From NCBI GenBank assembly GCA_003345545.1, contig PRDH01000039.1, positions 1 through 64,000 of the forward strand: 64,000 nt of DNA, given 5' to 3'. The notes below the pieces were generated by a model, which saw only the letters and a list, made by a program, of their open reading frames with translations, made no database searches and was not told the DNA's origin. Position 1 is the stretch's first letter. Each line of letters opens with the position of its first letter. The position numbers were made by a program, and so were the translations under genes. Source of the stretch: Candidatus Thorarchaeota archaeon. GTDB lineage: Archaea > Asgardarchaeota > Thorarchaeia > Thorarchaeales > Thorarchaeaceae. Below are positions 8,090 through 16,898 of the stretch, piece by piece.

Positions 8090-9796
8090 CTAAGTAAAGA
8101 AACTCTCAGGTGGCTTTTCCCATACATTCTCATCAGCGGAGGCGATAACGTATTGATAGCCCTGCTCAGTGAGGAACAACTGTCGCTTCGCTGCAAAATC
8201 CATGTCTCTTGTATCCTTCGTAACAAGTGAGTAGAACCTGGCAAAGCTGCCATCAGCCTTCGGTCGGAGGATTCTGCCCAAGCGTTGCGCTTCCTCCTGC
8301 CGCGATCCGAATGTTCCTGAAACTTGGATTGCGACATTTGCATCTGGCAAATCGATTGCGAAGTTGGCAACCTTTGATACAATCAGTATCTTTTCCACTC
8401 CCTTTCGAAAGTCAGCGTAGAGTCGCTCTCTTTCTTCATTACTGGTCTTACCCGTGATTAAGGGAGCTTCAACATCTTTGGCAATGATACCAAGCTGGTC
8501 AAGATACATGCCAATGACAAGGACATTGTCATTCGTGTGATGTGCGAGTATCTTCTGGATGATGTTCAGCTTCTCTGGATTCTCTGCAGCTATCCTGTAC
8601 TTCTTCCTGTCTTCTGCAATCGCGTATTGTCTTCTCATATTATCTGGAAGGTCCAATCTTATCTCGTAGCAAATAGCTGTGGCAATCCATCCTTGGTCCT
8701 CCAGCAGTTTCCACGGCATATCAAATCGTTTTGGTCCAATTAGACTAAAGACATCCTCTTCCTTACCATCCTCTCGCACCAGCGTTGCTGTCAGACCCAA
8801 CCTTCGTGTGGCCTGAATCGAGGCTGTCGCTCTGAACACGGGTGCAGGGAGTAGGTGTACTTCATCATAGATCAAGAGACCCCAATTCCTTGCCTCGAAG
8901 ATCTTGAAGTGTTCGAACTCCAAATCCCGTGATCTGCGCCAGGTCAGGATTTGATATGTTGCAACTGTGACAGGACGGACTTCCTTGATATCACCGGTGT
9001 ATTCGCCAATATCCTCAGGTCTGAGCGTCGTCTTATCCAGAAGCTCCTGAATCCACTGCCTTACGGCGACAACATTAGGACACAGGATCAGTGTCGATGT
9101 CTGCAGCCTCTGCATGGCGCCAATTCCCACCATGGTCTTCCCAGCACCACAAGGCAAGACGACCACACCAGAACCTCCTCGTTCGCCTCCTCCTGCATAG
9201 AATGTCGCCACCGAGTCTTCTTGATAGGTCCTGAGCCTCCAAGGCTTGCCACTAAGGGTGTTAGTGCGAAGTTCGAAGGTGAGTTGCTCGCCCTCAATGT
9301 AACCCGCAATGTCTTCTACGGGATGACCAATCTCAATCAGAGCCTGTTTGATGAATCCTCTCTGTGTTTCATCTACCTTGAATGTGACCTCATTCACCCT
9401 GTCCAGTATGTACCGCGTAATCTTCGTGTTTGCCCAGATCTCTTCTGCGAGATCCTGATTCTCACACAGTAGCAGAAGGTCAGGTCCCTCCTTGTAGAGT
9501 GAGAGCTGCCCATACCTTGACATGTAGTCAACAATCTCTCTGGAGATGTTTGCTGGAATTGGATACTTCGCGAACTCCTCCAAGGCTGCTATAACCTCAT
9601 CAGGTGTCATTCCCATGGCTGCAGCATTCCATAGACTCAGGGGAGATATCTTGTACGTGTGCACATATTCCGGGCTTTTGACTAGTTCAGCAAAACGTGC
9701 CAGAGAGTCCCTTGCATCCGCGTAGAGTGGATTGTCTACCTCCAGCAGGACTGATTTGTCTGACTGGACTATTAGCGGATTGCTTGTTTTTGCCAT
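8090..9796 (-). CDS. DNA repair/transcription helicase XPB
   Basis: This 568-residue superfamily 2 helicase is the archaeal counterpart of eukaryotic XPB/Ssl2. The N-terminal part (about 45-175) looks like the damage-recognition/helicase-associated domain. Walker A is PCGAGKT (215-221), motif II is DEVH (311-314), motif III is LTAT (335-338) and the RED motif follows at 341-343. Motif VI is RLGRILRP near residue 510. It unwinds DNA with 3'-5' polarity in its family. Archaeal XPB usually sits beside the Bax1 nuclease; no such gene is seen here, but a DUF2240-like gene follows it. Length and motifs are complete. Confidence 0.93.
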   Translation of the reverse strand: MAKTSNPLIVQSDKSVLLEVDNPLYADARDSLARFAELVKSPEYVHTYKISPLSLWNAAAMGMTPDEVIAALEEFAKYPIPANISREIVDYMSRYGQLSLYKEGPDLLLLCENQDLAEEIWANTKITRYILDRVNEVTFKVDETQRGFIKQALIEIGHPVEDIAGYIEGEQLTFELRTNTLSGKPWRLRTYQEDSVATFYAGGGERGGSGVVVLPCGAGKTMVGIGAMQRLQTSTLILCPNVVAVRQWIQELLDKTTLRPEDIGEYTGDIKEVRPVTVATYQILTWRRSRDLEFEHFKIFEARNWGLLIYDEVHLLPAPVFRATASIQATRRLGLTATLVREDGKEEDVFSLIGPKRFDMPWKLLEDQGWIATAICYEIRLDLPDNMRRQYAIAEDRKKYRIAAENPEKLNIIQKILAHHTNDNVLVIGMYLDQLGIIAKDVEAPLITGKTSNEERERLYADFRKGVEKILIVSKVANFAIDLPDANVAIQVSGTFGSRQEEAQRLGRILRPKADGSFARFYSLVTKDTRDMDFAAKRQLFLTEQGYQYVIASADENVWEKPPESFFT

Positions 9797-9923
9797 GGAT
9801 TTCGACTTCCAGACGTTGCTCTGTCCCTGCTAGTGGATTTGAACTAGTCAGAAATCGAAGAACAACGAATTTCAAACGTGATAAATCCTTCCCTAGGGGC
9901 CTTGTTTCGTGTCCTAACCTGTA

Positions 9924-9931
9924 GTTATATT
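9924..9931 (+). promoter_or_regulatory. Probable TATA box for the MFS gene
   Basis: TTATATTA lies about 45 bases before the ATG at 9972, at a distance that puts the likely transcription start near 9952-9957. The call rests only on sequence and spacing. Confidence 0.35.
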
Positions 9932-9971
9932 AGCAGGGTGTAGCCGACAAAGTGCCTACGAGGCCGAGAAC

Positions 9972-11405
9972 ATGTCATGTACTGCCGAGACCGCCAGATC
10001 GCCGAGTCTCTATCGCAATCCTCGGGTGTTGGTCTTGGGCATCAATGCAATGCTAATCATGCTCGGTTTTGGTGTCGTGGCCCCATCAATGGCATACTAT
10101 CTCATCGCGCTCGAGGGAGGTCTCACAGAGCCTCCGGGACCTAGCTATATTGTGCCCGCTGAAGTTGTTGCTGAATTCTCATTAATCCTTGGAGTAATGA
10201 TGGCAGCTTTCATGGGGACAAGAACGCTATTGGCAAGGTATTGGGGCGGTCTTTCCGATACCTATGGGAGAAAACCAATAATCCTGATAGGTTTGGCAGG
10301 TTATTTTTTCCTTCTACTTTTCTTCGGCTTGGTGCAGGATTGGATTCAAATGCTTGCAGTACGCGCGATGCAAGGCGTAGTATCCGCTATGGTCTGGCCG
10401 ACGGCTCAAGCTGCATTGATGGACATCGTTGGTCCAGTCAGAAGGGGTGAAGGCATGGGCCTATACATGACTCTCTCAAACATTGGCTTTGTTCTTGGCC
10501 CCGGGGTTGGAGGATTACTCTACAATTATAGTCGCGACTTTCTGGTCTTGCCAGTGCCCGATGTCTTCAGAGTACCATACTACATTGGAGCCCTCATCGT
10601 GCTTCCCTCTGTTATTGCGACTGCGATAGTTCTCAAAGAAACCGCGCCGCGGAAACTTGAAGATGCCTCCCTGAGAAGGCAAGAGAGACACGACTTGACC
10701 GCGGATGAAGATGAAGAAGTGACTCCCCCGCCTCTTTTGGAAACTGGAGAAATGACTCCAAGAAGGCAGAAGATGATTTACGTGCTTTTTTTGATGTCCA
10801 CCCTCGATGGACTCGCCATGGGTCTGGGTCAGCCAGTACTCCAGCTCTTTCTCATGAGTCGTATCACCACAGATATTGGTTTCATAGGACTTGTCCTTTC
10901 AGGAGCAGGAGCTGTTGGTTTCTTGGTTTCTGTCCCTGCGGGACGGTATTCAGATCGCCGTGGAAGGAAGGGGCTAGCTATCTGGGGTGCATTCGGGTCC
11001 AGAATGAGTCTCGCTGTCTTGCCTCTTGCCGCCGACCTGGCACAGACAAGTGTGGTATGGATTGGGCAGAACGCCGCGATGGCCGCCTCCCAACCCGCGA
11101 TGGCTGCAATCCAAGCTGATATTGTGCCATGGAACCTTCGGGGCAAGTTCTTCGGAACAATCCAGGCCTTCCTTAATGCTGGTGCCACTGTTGGACCTAT
11201 AGTGGGCGGCGCATTGTTTGCGTATTTCTCCTTGATTCTCATCCCAATTGGACCATTGTTGATTGACGGTGTCGTCGTTCCATTTTGGTTGGCATCAAGC
11301 TTGGGAATGATTGGAGTCTTTCTGCTCTGGAGATATCTTGATGAAACCAAACCAGTAGACATAGTCAAGGCAGACGCTGAAGAAGTCCTTACCGACTCCA
11401 CCTAA
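9972..11405 (+). CDS. MFS transporter
   Basis: This 477-residue protein has about twelve TM helices and the loop 2-3 signature WGGLSDTYGRKP, repeated as GRYSDRRGRKG after the central loop. The second helix pair contains PTAQAALMDIVGP and GPGVGGLL, of the multidrug-efflux type. The central loop (about 225-260) is charged and acidic. Proton-driven export is the family expectation; the substrate is unknown. It diverges from XPB and has its own promoter region. Confidence 0.85.
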   Translation: MSCTAETARSPSLYRNPRVLVLGINAMLIMLGFGVVAPSMAYYLIALEGGLTEPPGPSYIVPAEVVAEFSLILGVMMAAFMGTRTLLARYWGGLSDTYGRKPIILIGLAGYFFLLLFFGLVQDWIQMLAVRAMQGVVSAMVWPTAQAALMDIVGPVRRGEGMGLYMTLSNIGFVLGPGVGGLLYNYSRDFLVLPVPDVFRVPYYIGALIVLPSVIATAIVLKETAPRKLEDASLRRQERHDLTADEDEEVTPPPLLETGEMTPRRQKMIYVLFLMSTLDGLAMGLGQPVLQLFLMSRITTDIGFIGLVLSGAGAVGFLVSVPAGRYSDRRGRKGLAIWGAFGSRMSLAVLPLAADLAQTSVVWIGQNAAMAASQPAMAAIQADIVPWNLRGKFFGTIQAFLNAGATVGPIVGGALFAYFSLILIPIGPLLIDGVVVPFWLASSLGMIGVFLLWRYLDETKPVDIVKADAEEVLTDST

Positions 11406-11889
11406 ATGCTTTCAATTCTCGCTTTGACCGTAACGCCTATATACTTCAAGAGATGGCAGACATTTCGACCTAATGGAAACGGAGGTGTATGTGTATCAAT
11501 GACTGTAGTAGAGCTTAGTAGAGCGGATACCTGCACCGACGTCGATGATGTCTGAGCAACATCCACTGCTTCTGTGTGTCTTCATCTGTTTCACGCATCA
11601 TGAGTGAAGGAACTCTGAAGCGTAGCGCATCCTGCAGGTTTCTGCTTTTCCGGTCTTTGTGAGCCACTGACAAATGATGCGTGCAACTCTTGAATGAGAT
11701 GACTAAGAAACGATGCAAAAACACAAACTTGGCAACCATAATTGCCCACATGCTCGTGCTACATCGGGCACTAACGCAGAGGAAGATACCGGTCGGATGG
11801 AGGACACATCTAAGCTTAGACGGTCCAGGCAGCTTACAGCCAAACACATCAGGGAGATGTATTCTCCGGGGCCTTCGAGGGTGATCTGA
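11406..11889. other. Gene-poor interval before the RIO kinases
   Basis: No convincing RNA gene or large frame is seen in these 484 bases. A 110-residue frame on the minus strand (11515-11847) is rich in Arg/His/Cys and looks like chance. A small + strand frame at 11713-11889 is more plausible and is listed separately. The last bases contain GAGGGTGA, a strong ribosome binding site for the kinase start at 11890. Confidence 0.4.
11713..11889 (+). CDS. Candidate small basic protein upstream of RIO kinase
   Basis: An ATG at 11713 opens a frame of 58 residues ending with TGA directly before the kinase ATG. The C-terminal half (SKLRRSRQLTAKHIREMY) is charged and plausible as protein, while the N-terminal half (KHKLGNHNCPHARATSG) is less so. 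No Shine-Dalgarno site is seen. Zero-gap coupling to the kinase is the main argument in favour, and it could be chance. Confidence 0.22.
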   Translation: MQKHKLGNHNCPHARATSGTNAEEDTGRMEDTSKLRRSRQLTAKHIREMYSPGPSRVI

Positions 11890-12708
11890 ATGACTGGCGT
11901 AGTGGAGAAGCTAAACCCCAGGAAGCCCAGCGCACTCTCTATAAAGAGGGACGGTCAGAGAGGAGACCAACGCGGGTGGACCGTTGAGATCAAGGAACTC
12001 ACACTGAGTGAGGTCAAGGAAGACGCCATTCGTTTCGCACTTGCGACCGATGTCGCCTATCAGATTAATGCTGGAAAAGAGGCATCCATCTATATTGCCT
12101 ACCATAGAGAACATCCGATAATTCTGAAGGCCTTCAGATTCTGGCAGACCTCTCAGGCGAAGAAGTCCAAAGGATTCTTTGCTCCGGGTAGAATGCAGGC
12201 CCTAGCGGCAAAAGAGTATGACCTCCTCCTAGCGTGTTTCAAGGCAGGGATGCATGTTCCTACTCCAATAGGACGGGTCGGCAACTACCTGACCCAGAGA
12301 TTCATTGGCGACAGACTGGAGCCAGCTCCTCAACTTAGAACTGTCAATCTAGATGATCCCGAAAGCGTGCTAGATCAGGTCCTAGATGATTATCTTGTGA
12401 TGTATCGAGATGTCCACTATGTCCATGGCGATCTGAGCGCATTCAATATTCTCTGGTGGAGAAACACACCTTGGATAATCGATATGCCTCAGGCATGTCC
12501 TGTCGACCCCTGGTCTGATATGAAACAGGTTGAAAATCTACTTCGTCGAGATATCAGCAATGTTCTCAACTACTTTGAGAGATATGGCATATCGAGAGAC
12601 CCTGATTACATTGTTCGGGTGTTCCTATCTGAATACGTTCCGGATAACCTAAGAAACTACTCAGAGGAAGTTGCCTCCATAGCTGAAGAAGGTGAGATCG
12701 ATGAGTAG
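11890..12708 (+). CDS. RIO1-type atypical serine kinase, copy 1
   Basis: This 272-residue protein is a RIO-family kinase/ATPase; RIO1 acts in late small-subunit ribosome maturation. It has the RIO phosphate-binding segment NAGKEASIYIA (60-70), Lys80 in IILKAF, the hinge region, PAPQLR (146-150), the catalytic loop HGDLSAFN (Asp181, Asn186) and metal-binding Asp198 in IIDMPQ. All key residues are present. It lacks the winged helix of RIO2. The next gene is a close paralogue overlapping it by eight bases. A GAGGGTGA site supports the ATG at 11890. Confidence 0.9.
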   Translation: MTGVVEKLNPRKPSALSIKRDGQRGDQRGWTVEIKELTLSEVKEDAIRFALATDVAYQINAGKEASIYIAYHREHPIILKAFRFWQTSQAKKSKGFFAPGRMQALAAKEYDLLLACFKAGMHVPTPIGRVGNYLTQRFIGDRLEPAPQLRTVNLDDPESVLDQVLDDYLVMYRDVHYVHGDLSAFNILWWRNTPWIIDMPQACPVDPWSDMKQVENLLRRDISNVLNYFERYGISRDPDYIVRVFLSEYVPDNLRNYSEEVASIAEEGEIDE

Positions 12709-13537
12709 AGTTGACAAGTTCAATCCTCTGGCCAAGGGCACAGCGATAGATCAAAAGCGTGATGCTCTTCGAGGATGCACCAGCGGCAAGGCTCTCATGC
12801 AAGAGCCAAAATACGCTGCTATTCGGAAGGATGCCATCAGCTATGGTCTTGTCACAGATGTCGTCTGCCCCATGAGTGCGGGGAAGGAAGCGACTATCTT
12901 CTTAGCGAAGTGGAATAGCCATCCAATAATCCTGAAGGCATACAGAATCTGGGCTACTCCTCACAAGTTGTCAATGGGTAAGGGGCATATTCGAGAAGCA
13001 AGTGGAAAGAAGACACGATTCATACTCGGTCTGATTGAGGACATTGCAGTCAAGGAGTATGATATTCTCCAAAGCTGTTTCAAGGCTGGTATCCAAGTTC
13101 CTACCCCGATTGGAAGAGTCGCGAATTACCTGACAATGCGCTTCATAGGCGACAACGAGACCCCGGCGCCTCAACTCCGAGAAGTGCAATTGGATGATCC
13201 TGAGTCTGTGATGAATCAGATCTTTGACCAGTACCTTATCATGTATCGGGATGTGCACTATGTTCATGGTGATTTGAGTGCATTCAACATTCTCTGGTGG
13301 AAAGACCTGCCCTGGTTTATAGATGTGCCACAGGGGGAGCCTGTCGGTGTTCATTCAGACATGAACAGAATTGAGTTGTTGCTTCGTAGAGATATATTGA
13401 ATGTCCTCAACTACTTTGAGAGCTATGGAATTGAAAGAGATCCTGAGCAGATACTTGATGTGTTACTAAAGGCATACATCCCTGACAATTTGAGAAACTA
13501 TAGAGAATTGCGAAAAGAGGGATTAGATCTTCTATAG
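12701..13537 (+). CDS. RIO1-type atypical serine kinase, copy 2
   Basis: This 278-residue RIO1-type kinase is clearly related to the gene before it, with the same SAGKEATIF segment, IILKAY (Lys79), PAPQLR, HGDLSAFN (Asp191, Asn196) and FIDVPQ (Asp208). It has about ten more residues in the flexible loop (82-115) after the Lys strand. A GTG nine bases upstream would add three residues; I chose ATG at 12701 because GGTGAG is correctly spaced before it. The stop of copy 1 lies inside its first codons, so the two are translationally coupled. Both copies look catalytically intact. Confidence 0.9.
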   Translation: MSRVDKFNPLAKGTAIDQKRDALRGCTSGKALMQEPKYAAIRKDAISYGLVTDVVCPMSAGKEATIFLAKWNSHPIILKAYRIWATPHKLSMGKGHIREASGKKTRFILGLIEDIAVKEYDILQSCFKAGIQVPTPIGRVANYLTMRFIGDNETPAPQLREVQLDDPESVMNQIFDQYLIMYRDVHYVHGDLSAFNILWWKDLPWFIDVPQGEPVGVHSDMNRIELLLRRDILNVLNYFESYGIERDPEQILDVLLKAYIPDNLRNYRELRKEGLDLL

Positions 13538-13677
13538 CCAAGGGGCTCTGGTTTCCTGCTATGACTTGCTCGAGCCTAATCCCGATACAGCCACTATGAA
13601 CCATTGCAGCCTAGCTGTGGTGGTCCGGATAATGAGAAACTTCTCTCTCTTAGTTCTTAGCTAGAAAATAAGGTAGT

Positions 13678-13699
13678 GAGCCTCATGCACCTGAGGCTC
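13678..13699. terminator. Hairpin between convergent genes
   Basis: GAGCCTCA and TGAGGCTC form a perfect 8-bp stem with a 6-base loop. It lies between RIO copy 2 (+) and the convergent gene at 13775 (-). On the minus strand it is followed by a T-rich stretch, so it may end the minus-strand transcript. Confidence 0.4.
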
Positions 13700-13774
13700 T
13701 CGATTCTCCATTGCGGACGGTTGCTTGGCTTGACCTATTTTCCTAGGCGCCCCATTTCCTCAGGATTCCTGAGC

Positions 13775-14191
13775 TTACTGTACCTTCCGCAAGACGACCC
13801 TGGATACTCCGGGAATCTTCTTTAGACTCTCTTCGAGTTCGTTGAGTGTTACAACCAGCTGATCTGGGATGAAGTAACATTCATAGTAGCAGCGCTCACC
13901 ACGCAGGCAAACTCCAGTCGTGAAGATTATGTCGCTTAGTTTGGCATCGTTGAACGCGAAGTTCAACTGCTTCAAGAAGTTCCGAGAGAGATCGCTGATC
14001 TCGATTCTCAGCAGATAGATATCCTCGCTAGCGACAGGGAATAGCTTTACGACCTTATCCTTGTGATGCAGCACTGTCAATGCGGCTTTCTCCCCGATGT
14101 CAGCTACGAATTCGGCTGGAAACTCCACTGGTTTCCCAGCAGTCAATCTCAAAATAATGGCAGATGTCGCGCCTTCCTTATCCAATACCAA
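13775..14191 (-). CDS. Small ACT-like two-part protein, unknown
   Basis: This 138-residue protein begins at TTG. Residues about 10-50 form alternating beta segments; from about 58 to the end the pattern YLLRIEISDLSR, helix, FTTGVCLRGERCYYECYF, helix, VSRVVLRKV fits a beta-alpha-beta-beta-alpha-beta ACT-like fold. Effector binding or dimerisation would be expected of such a fold, but I cannot name a family. A good TATA box lies upstream, and the mRNA leader would be about 28 bases. No Shine-Dalgarno site is evident. Confidence 0.65.
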   Translation of the reverse strand: MVLDKEGATSAIILRLTAGKPVEFPAEFVADIGEKAALTVLHHKDKVVKLFPVASEDIYLLRIEISDLSRNFLKQLNFAFNDAKLSDIIFTTGVCLRGERCYYECYFIPDQLVVTLNELEESLKKIPGVSRVVLRKVQ

Positions 14192-14241
14192 AGATACAAC
14201 ACGTCCTTCTTGGTGGTTACATCGCTTTGATGCGTTCTGTG

Positions 14242-14250
14242 TATATATAA
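14242..14250 (-). promoter_or_regulatory. TATA box for the gene at 13775-14191
   Basis: Read on the minus strand this is TTATATATA, preceded by CGGATAAG as a possible BRE. It lies about 51 bases from the start codon, which places transcription start near 14218. Confidence 0.5.
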
Positions 14251-14399
14251 CTTATCCGTTGAAAGGTCACCGCGGATTTTGGTCCACTTTTCCTCTGATA
14301 TTCCGCATTTTCCCCGAAAAGTGACCCCTCCGCATACGTGTCACGAGTCGGAATCTATAATTGGCATCATGCAGTCTGGCATCTCAGGAGTGAGAGTGC

Positions 14400-15110
14400 T
14401 TGAATTCTCGTCTGTCACAACTCTTGGGTATCATTCTTGTAGTCATCAGTGGTGCAATGACTCTGTTAGTCTATCAGGTAGTACGTACCATGCCTGAAGA
14501 TGATGTGCTTGTCCTTGTTACCTCTGGATTAGCATCGTGGGGTATTCTTGCTTTGCCTGAATTGATAATTGGGCTCTGGCTGATTCTAAGAGGAACTCAT
14601 GAGGCACGGATTGGCGATGTTTCAGGTGACCTCATTCCACTTGTTCAGCGAGAGGGACGAATCGGTGTTGCAGCAGCCGCACGAGAACTTGGTGCTGACC
14701 CCGAGGCTGTGGCCGATGCTGCAGAGAAGCTCTCTCGACGGCGACTCCCTCTTGTATACCTCGACCGACAGTCTTCGGAGATAGTCAGTCCAAGCTCTGT
14801 ATCATTGGAAGAGAGCCTTCTCCACCTGCTCTATGCACAGCGGAGAATGACCTTCGACCAAGTGTCCAAAGTGACGAATTCCACTGATGCCCAGATCATT
14901 GAAGCAGTCGCCAAGCTGACACAGCGTGGAAAGTTCAGAGGGACGGTTGATCGCAATTCGCGCGTAATCTATACGCAGGAGGCTGTTTCACAGCTTCGAA
15001 AGGCAGTGACGTCATGTCCCAATTGCTCAGGAAAGCTAGAAGCGCCGGTCCTACCCGGTGAAGAAGAGACTTGCCCGTACTGCGGCCACATGATCACGAA
15101 TAATGCATAG
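14400..15110 (+). CDS. Membrane-anchored protein with helical/winged domain and C-terminal zinc ribbon
   Basis: This 236-residue protein has two TM helices (about 7-28 and 40-62), then two repeated helical modules (about 75-125 and 133-185) of winged-helix type. It ends in a zinc ribbon with CPNC (206-209) and CPYC (225-228). The layout suggests a membrane-tethered regulatory or scaffold protein; no family is recognised. TTG at 14400 is preceded by AGGAGTGAG. The upstream intergenic region is shared with the divergent ACT-like gene. Confidence 0.75.
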   Translation: MNSRLSQLLGIILVVISGAMTLLVYQVVRTMPEDDVLVLVTSGLASWGILALPELIIGLWLILRGTHEARIGDVSGDLIPLVQREGRIGVAAAARELGADPEAVADAAEKLSRRRLPLVYLDRQSSEIVSPSSVSLEESLLHLLYAQRRMTFDQVSKVTNSTDAQIIEAVAKLTQRGKFRGTVDRNSRVIYTQEAVSQLRKAVTSCPNCSGKLEAPVLPGEEETCPYCGHMITNNA

Positions 15111-15161
15111 AGTAGCCTGAACCCAGATACTCAGCAGACGTCAACGAATGACAGGTTAGAT

Positions 15162-16283
15162 TCACATCATTCTCCATGTCTCTGAACACTTGTCCCCTCT
15201 TACAACAACATATTCGCTGAACAAGCTCGCAGAGAGGCATGAGTGATTCGGCAGTATTCGCACAAGCATCTTTGGAGAGAAGCTGATGTCTGCCTGTCTA
15301 GTTAGGGCAATCCTCCCATGCTCCTGTGAAAGCGAATCGAGGATAATCCCGTTCGCCAATCTGTTCTCATCGTAACCAGTAAAAACCTGACCAAAGCCAC
15401 ATTTCGGATTGATATGAACAGGGCCAATATCTTTTGAGAGAGCAGTAGCTCCTGCATCTATCACAATTCTATCTGGGTAAGTGCCAATTATACTTGCTAG
15501 GACGGTGAATGCACAATCACTCACTTTACACGTGCCAAGCGCCACTTGTGTATAGTCGAAAAATACGTAATTGCCAGGACGAATCTCAGTTATCTCCTCA
15601 TCGAATGAATCAGCAAGTACGACAGTAGGTGTTGATCCAATACTTACAATTTCTGGAGGGACCCTCTCTCTCCTCAAGGTCTTGGCGAACCGCGCCATCA
15701 CCTCTTGCTCCTGCTGTGCAATCCTCTTTATCTCATCAACGCTCTTCGCGTTGTAGGAATGCCCTGCATGAGTCAAAATGCCCTTGAATCTTAGATTGGA
15801 GTTTTCATTGATCTTCTTCACAAGACTCACTGCAGTATTGCTGGCGGGTTCTACACCACACCGGTGAAGGCCACAGTCGACTTTCACCATGACATCTAGC
15901 TCAGTCTGAGCTACTTGGCTAGATGCATCTAAGTCATCGACTATACGTGGATCATCGACTATGACCTTCAGAGATATTCTTGATGCAAGCTCCAGAGCCT
16001 TTGGAATCTTGTTCCTCGATATAGGGACTGCATATGTGATATCTTCAAACCCGGAATCAGCAAAGACCTCGGCTTCCCGCAGAGTGGAAACAGTAATCCC
16101 CTTGGCACCCTTGTCGATCTGCATCTTGCCAATCTCTACGCACTTATGCGTCTTAATGTGCGGGCGCAGATTGACATTGTTGTCTCTGGCAATCTCTGCC
16201 ATCCCATCGATATTTGTTTTGAGCCTCTTGTAGTCCAAGAGAGCAACTGGTGTCATCAGACGTGAGAATTGCTCCATTGACAT
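15162..16283 (-). CDS. D-threonine aldolase / D-serine dehydratase-type PLP enzyme
   Basis: This 373-residue fold-type III PLP enzyme resembles the alanine racemase barrel plus C-terminal beta domain of D-threonine aldolases and DSD1-type D-serine dehydratases. The PLP lysine is expected in LRPHIKTHK near residue 47. KVDCGLHRCG and GSTPTV are conserved family segments. The metal site at the C-terminus is represented by PNHSC (His and Cys), which pairs with divalent metal in the family. The exact substrate is not decidable. It diverges from the DinB-like gene. MSMEQ has two possible ATG starts six bases apart. Confidence 0.85.
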   Translation of the reverse strand: MSMEQFSRLMTPVALLDYKRLKTNIDGMAEIARDNNVNLRPHIKTHKCVEIGKMQIDKGAKGITVSTLREAEVFADSGFEDITYAVPISRNKIPKALELASRISLKVIVDDPRIVDDLDASSQVAQTELDVMVKVDCGLHRCGVEPASNTAVSLVKKINENSNLRFKGILTHAGHSYNAKSVDEIKRIAQQEQEVMARFAKTLRRERVPPEIVSIGSTPTVVLADSFDEEITEIRPGNYVFFDYTQVALGTCKVSDCAFTVLASIIGTYPDRIVIDAGATALSKDIGPVHINPKCGFGQVFTGYDENRLANGIILDSLSQEHGRIALTRQADISFSPKMLVRILPNHSCLSASLFSEYVVVRGDKCSETWRMM

Positions 16284-16388
16284 TTAAGTCGCCATCGTGT
16301 TTCTCAAAGGGTGGAACTAATAACTCTCACGTTGGACGTGGGAAACCATTTTAGTCTCCTCGGTTTTTCTTAAGAAACGGTGTTCTAA

Positions 16389-16892
16389 TTGGATACGATT
16401 CCGAAAATTCTCATTCAAATGCTTGAACGTGAGAGCGCTCAGGCTCGATCTGTTCTCTCTGCAGCCGAAGGTATAGATCCTCATTATGTCCCTTGCAGTG
16501 GCATAAGACCTCTAGAGGATTTGGCGAATCACCTTGCTCAAATCCCAATCATTGATTACAAATTCTATACTACTAAGGAATTCAGTTCGTTCGAACAGGT
16601 CCATACCTTCGAAAAAGAGCTCAGGCGTTCAGCAATTGGAGACCTGCTTATAGTGTTCGATGAGGGCGTTGCGACAATCGTAAAACATCTGAAACGTCTG
16701 TCAGATGAGAGCGTCCTGAAGAAAGACTTGAAAGCATTTTACGAACAGGGCCCTAAGAAGAGCTGGGCTCAGTGCGCCCCTGAAATCACCACACATATCG
16801 CGATGCATAAAATGCAGCTCTGGATGTATCTCAAGATGGCTGGAGCTCCAGTGAGTATGTGGACCTATTATGGCATGTCCGAAAGCAAGTAG
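16389..16892 (+). CDS. DinB/YfiT-like four-helix protein
   Basis: This 167-residue all-helical protein has a late histidine motif, THIAMHKMQLWMYLKMAGAP, which fits the DinB/DUF664 superfamily. These proteins bind a metal with three histidines and often carry out thiol-dependent reactions. Only some of the usual histidines are obvious, so activity is uncertain. The start is TTG at 16389. It ends six bases from the convergent radical SAM gene. Confidence 0.6.
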   Translation: MDTIPKILIQMLERESAQARSVLSAAEGIDPHYVPCSGIRPLEDLANHLAQIPIIDYKFYTTKEFSSFEQVHTFEKELRRSAIGDLLIVFDEGVATIVKHLKRLSDESVLKKDLKAFYEQGPKKSWAQCAPEITTHIAMHKMQLWMYLKMAGAPVSMWTYYGMSESK

Positions 16893-16898
16893 ATCTAA

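Noticed and set aside
10829..11401. 190-residue minus frame opposite the MFS gene
   Set aside because: It mirrors TM-coding sequence; the + strand has all family motifs.
11539..11620. C/D-box-like sRNA signal (GATGATG followed by CTGA)
   Set aside because: The boxes are imperfect and too close together, and no guide region or kink-turn pairing is seen.
11515..11847. 110-residue minus frame in the gap before the RIO kinases
   Set aside because: Composition is Arg/His/Cys-heavy, no ribosome site is seen and no family is recognised. A degraded gene cannot be excluded.
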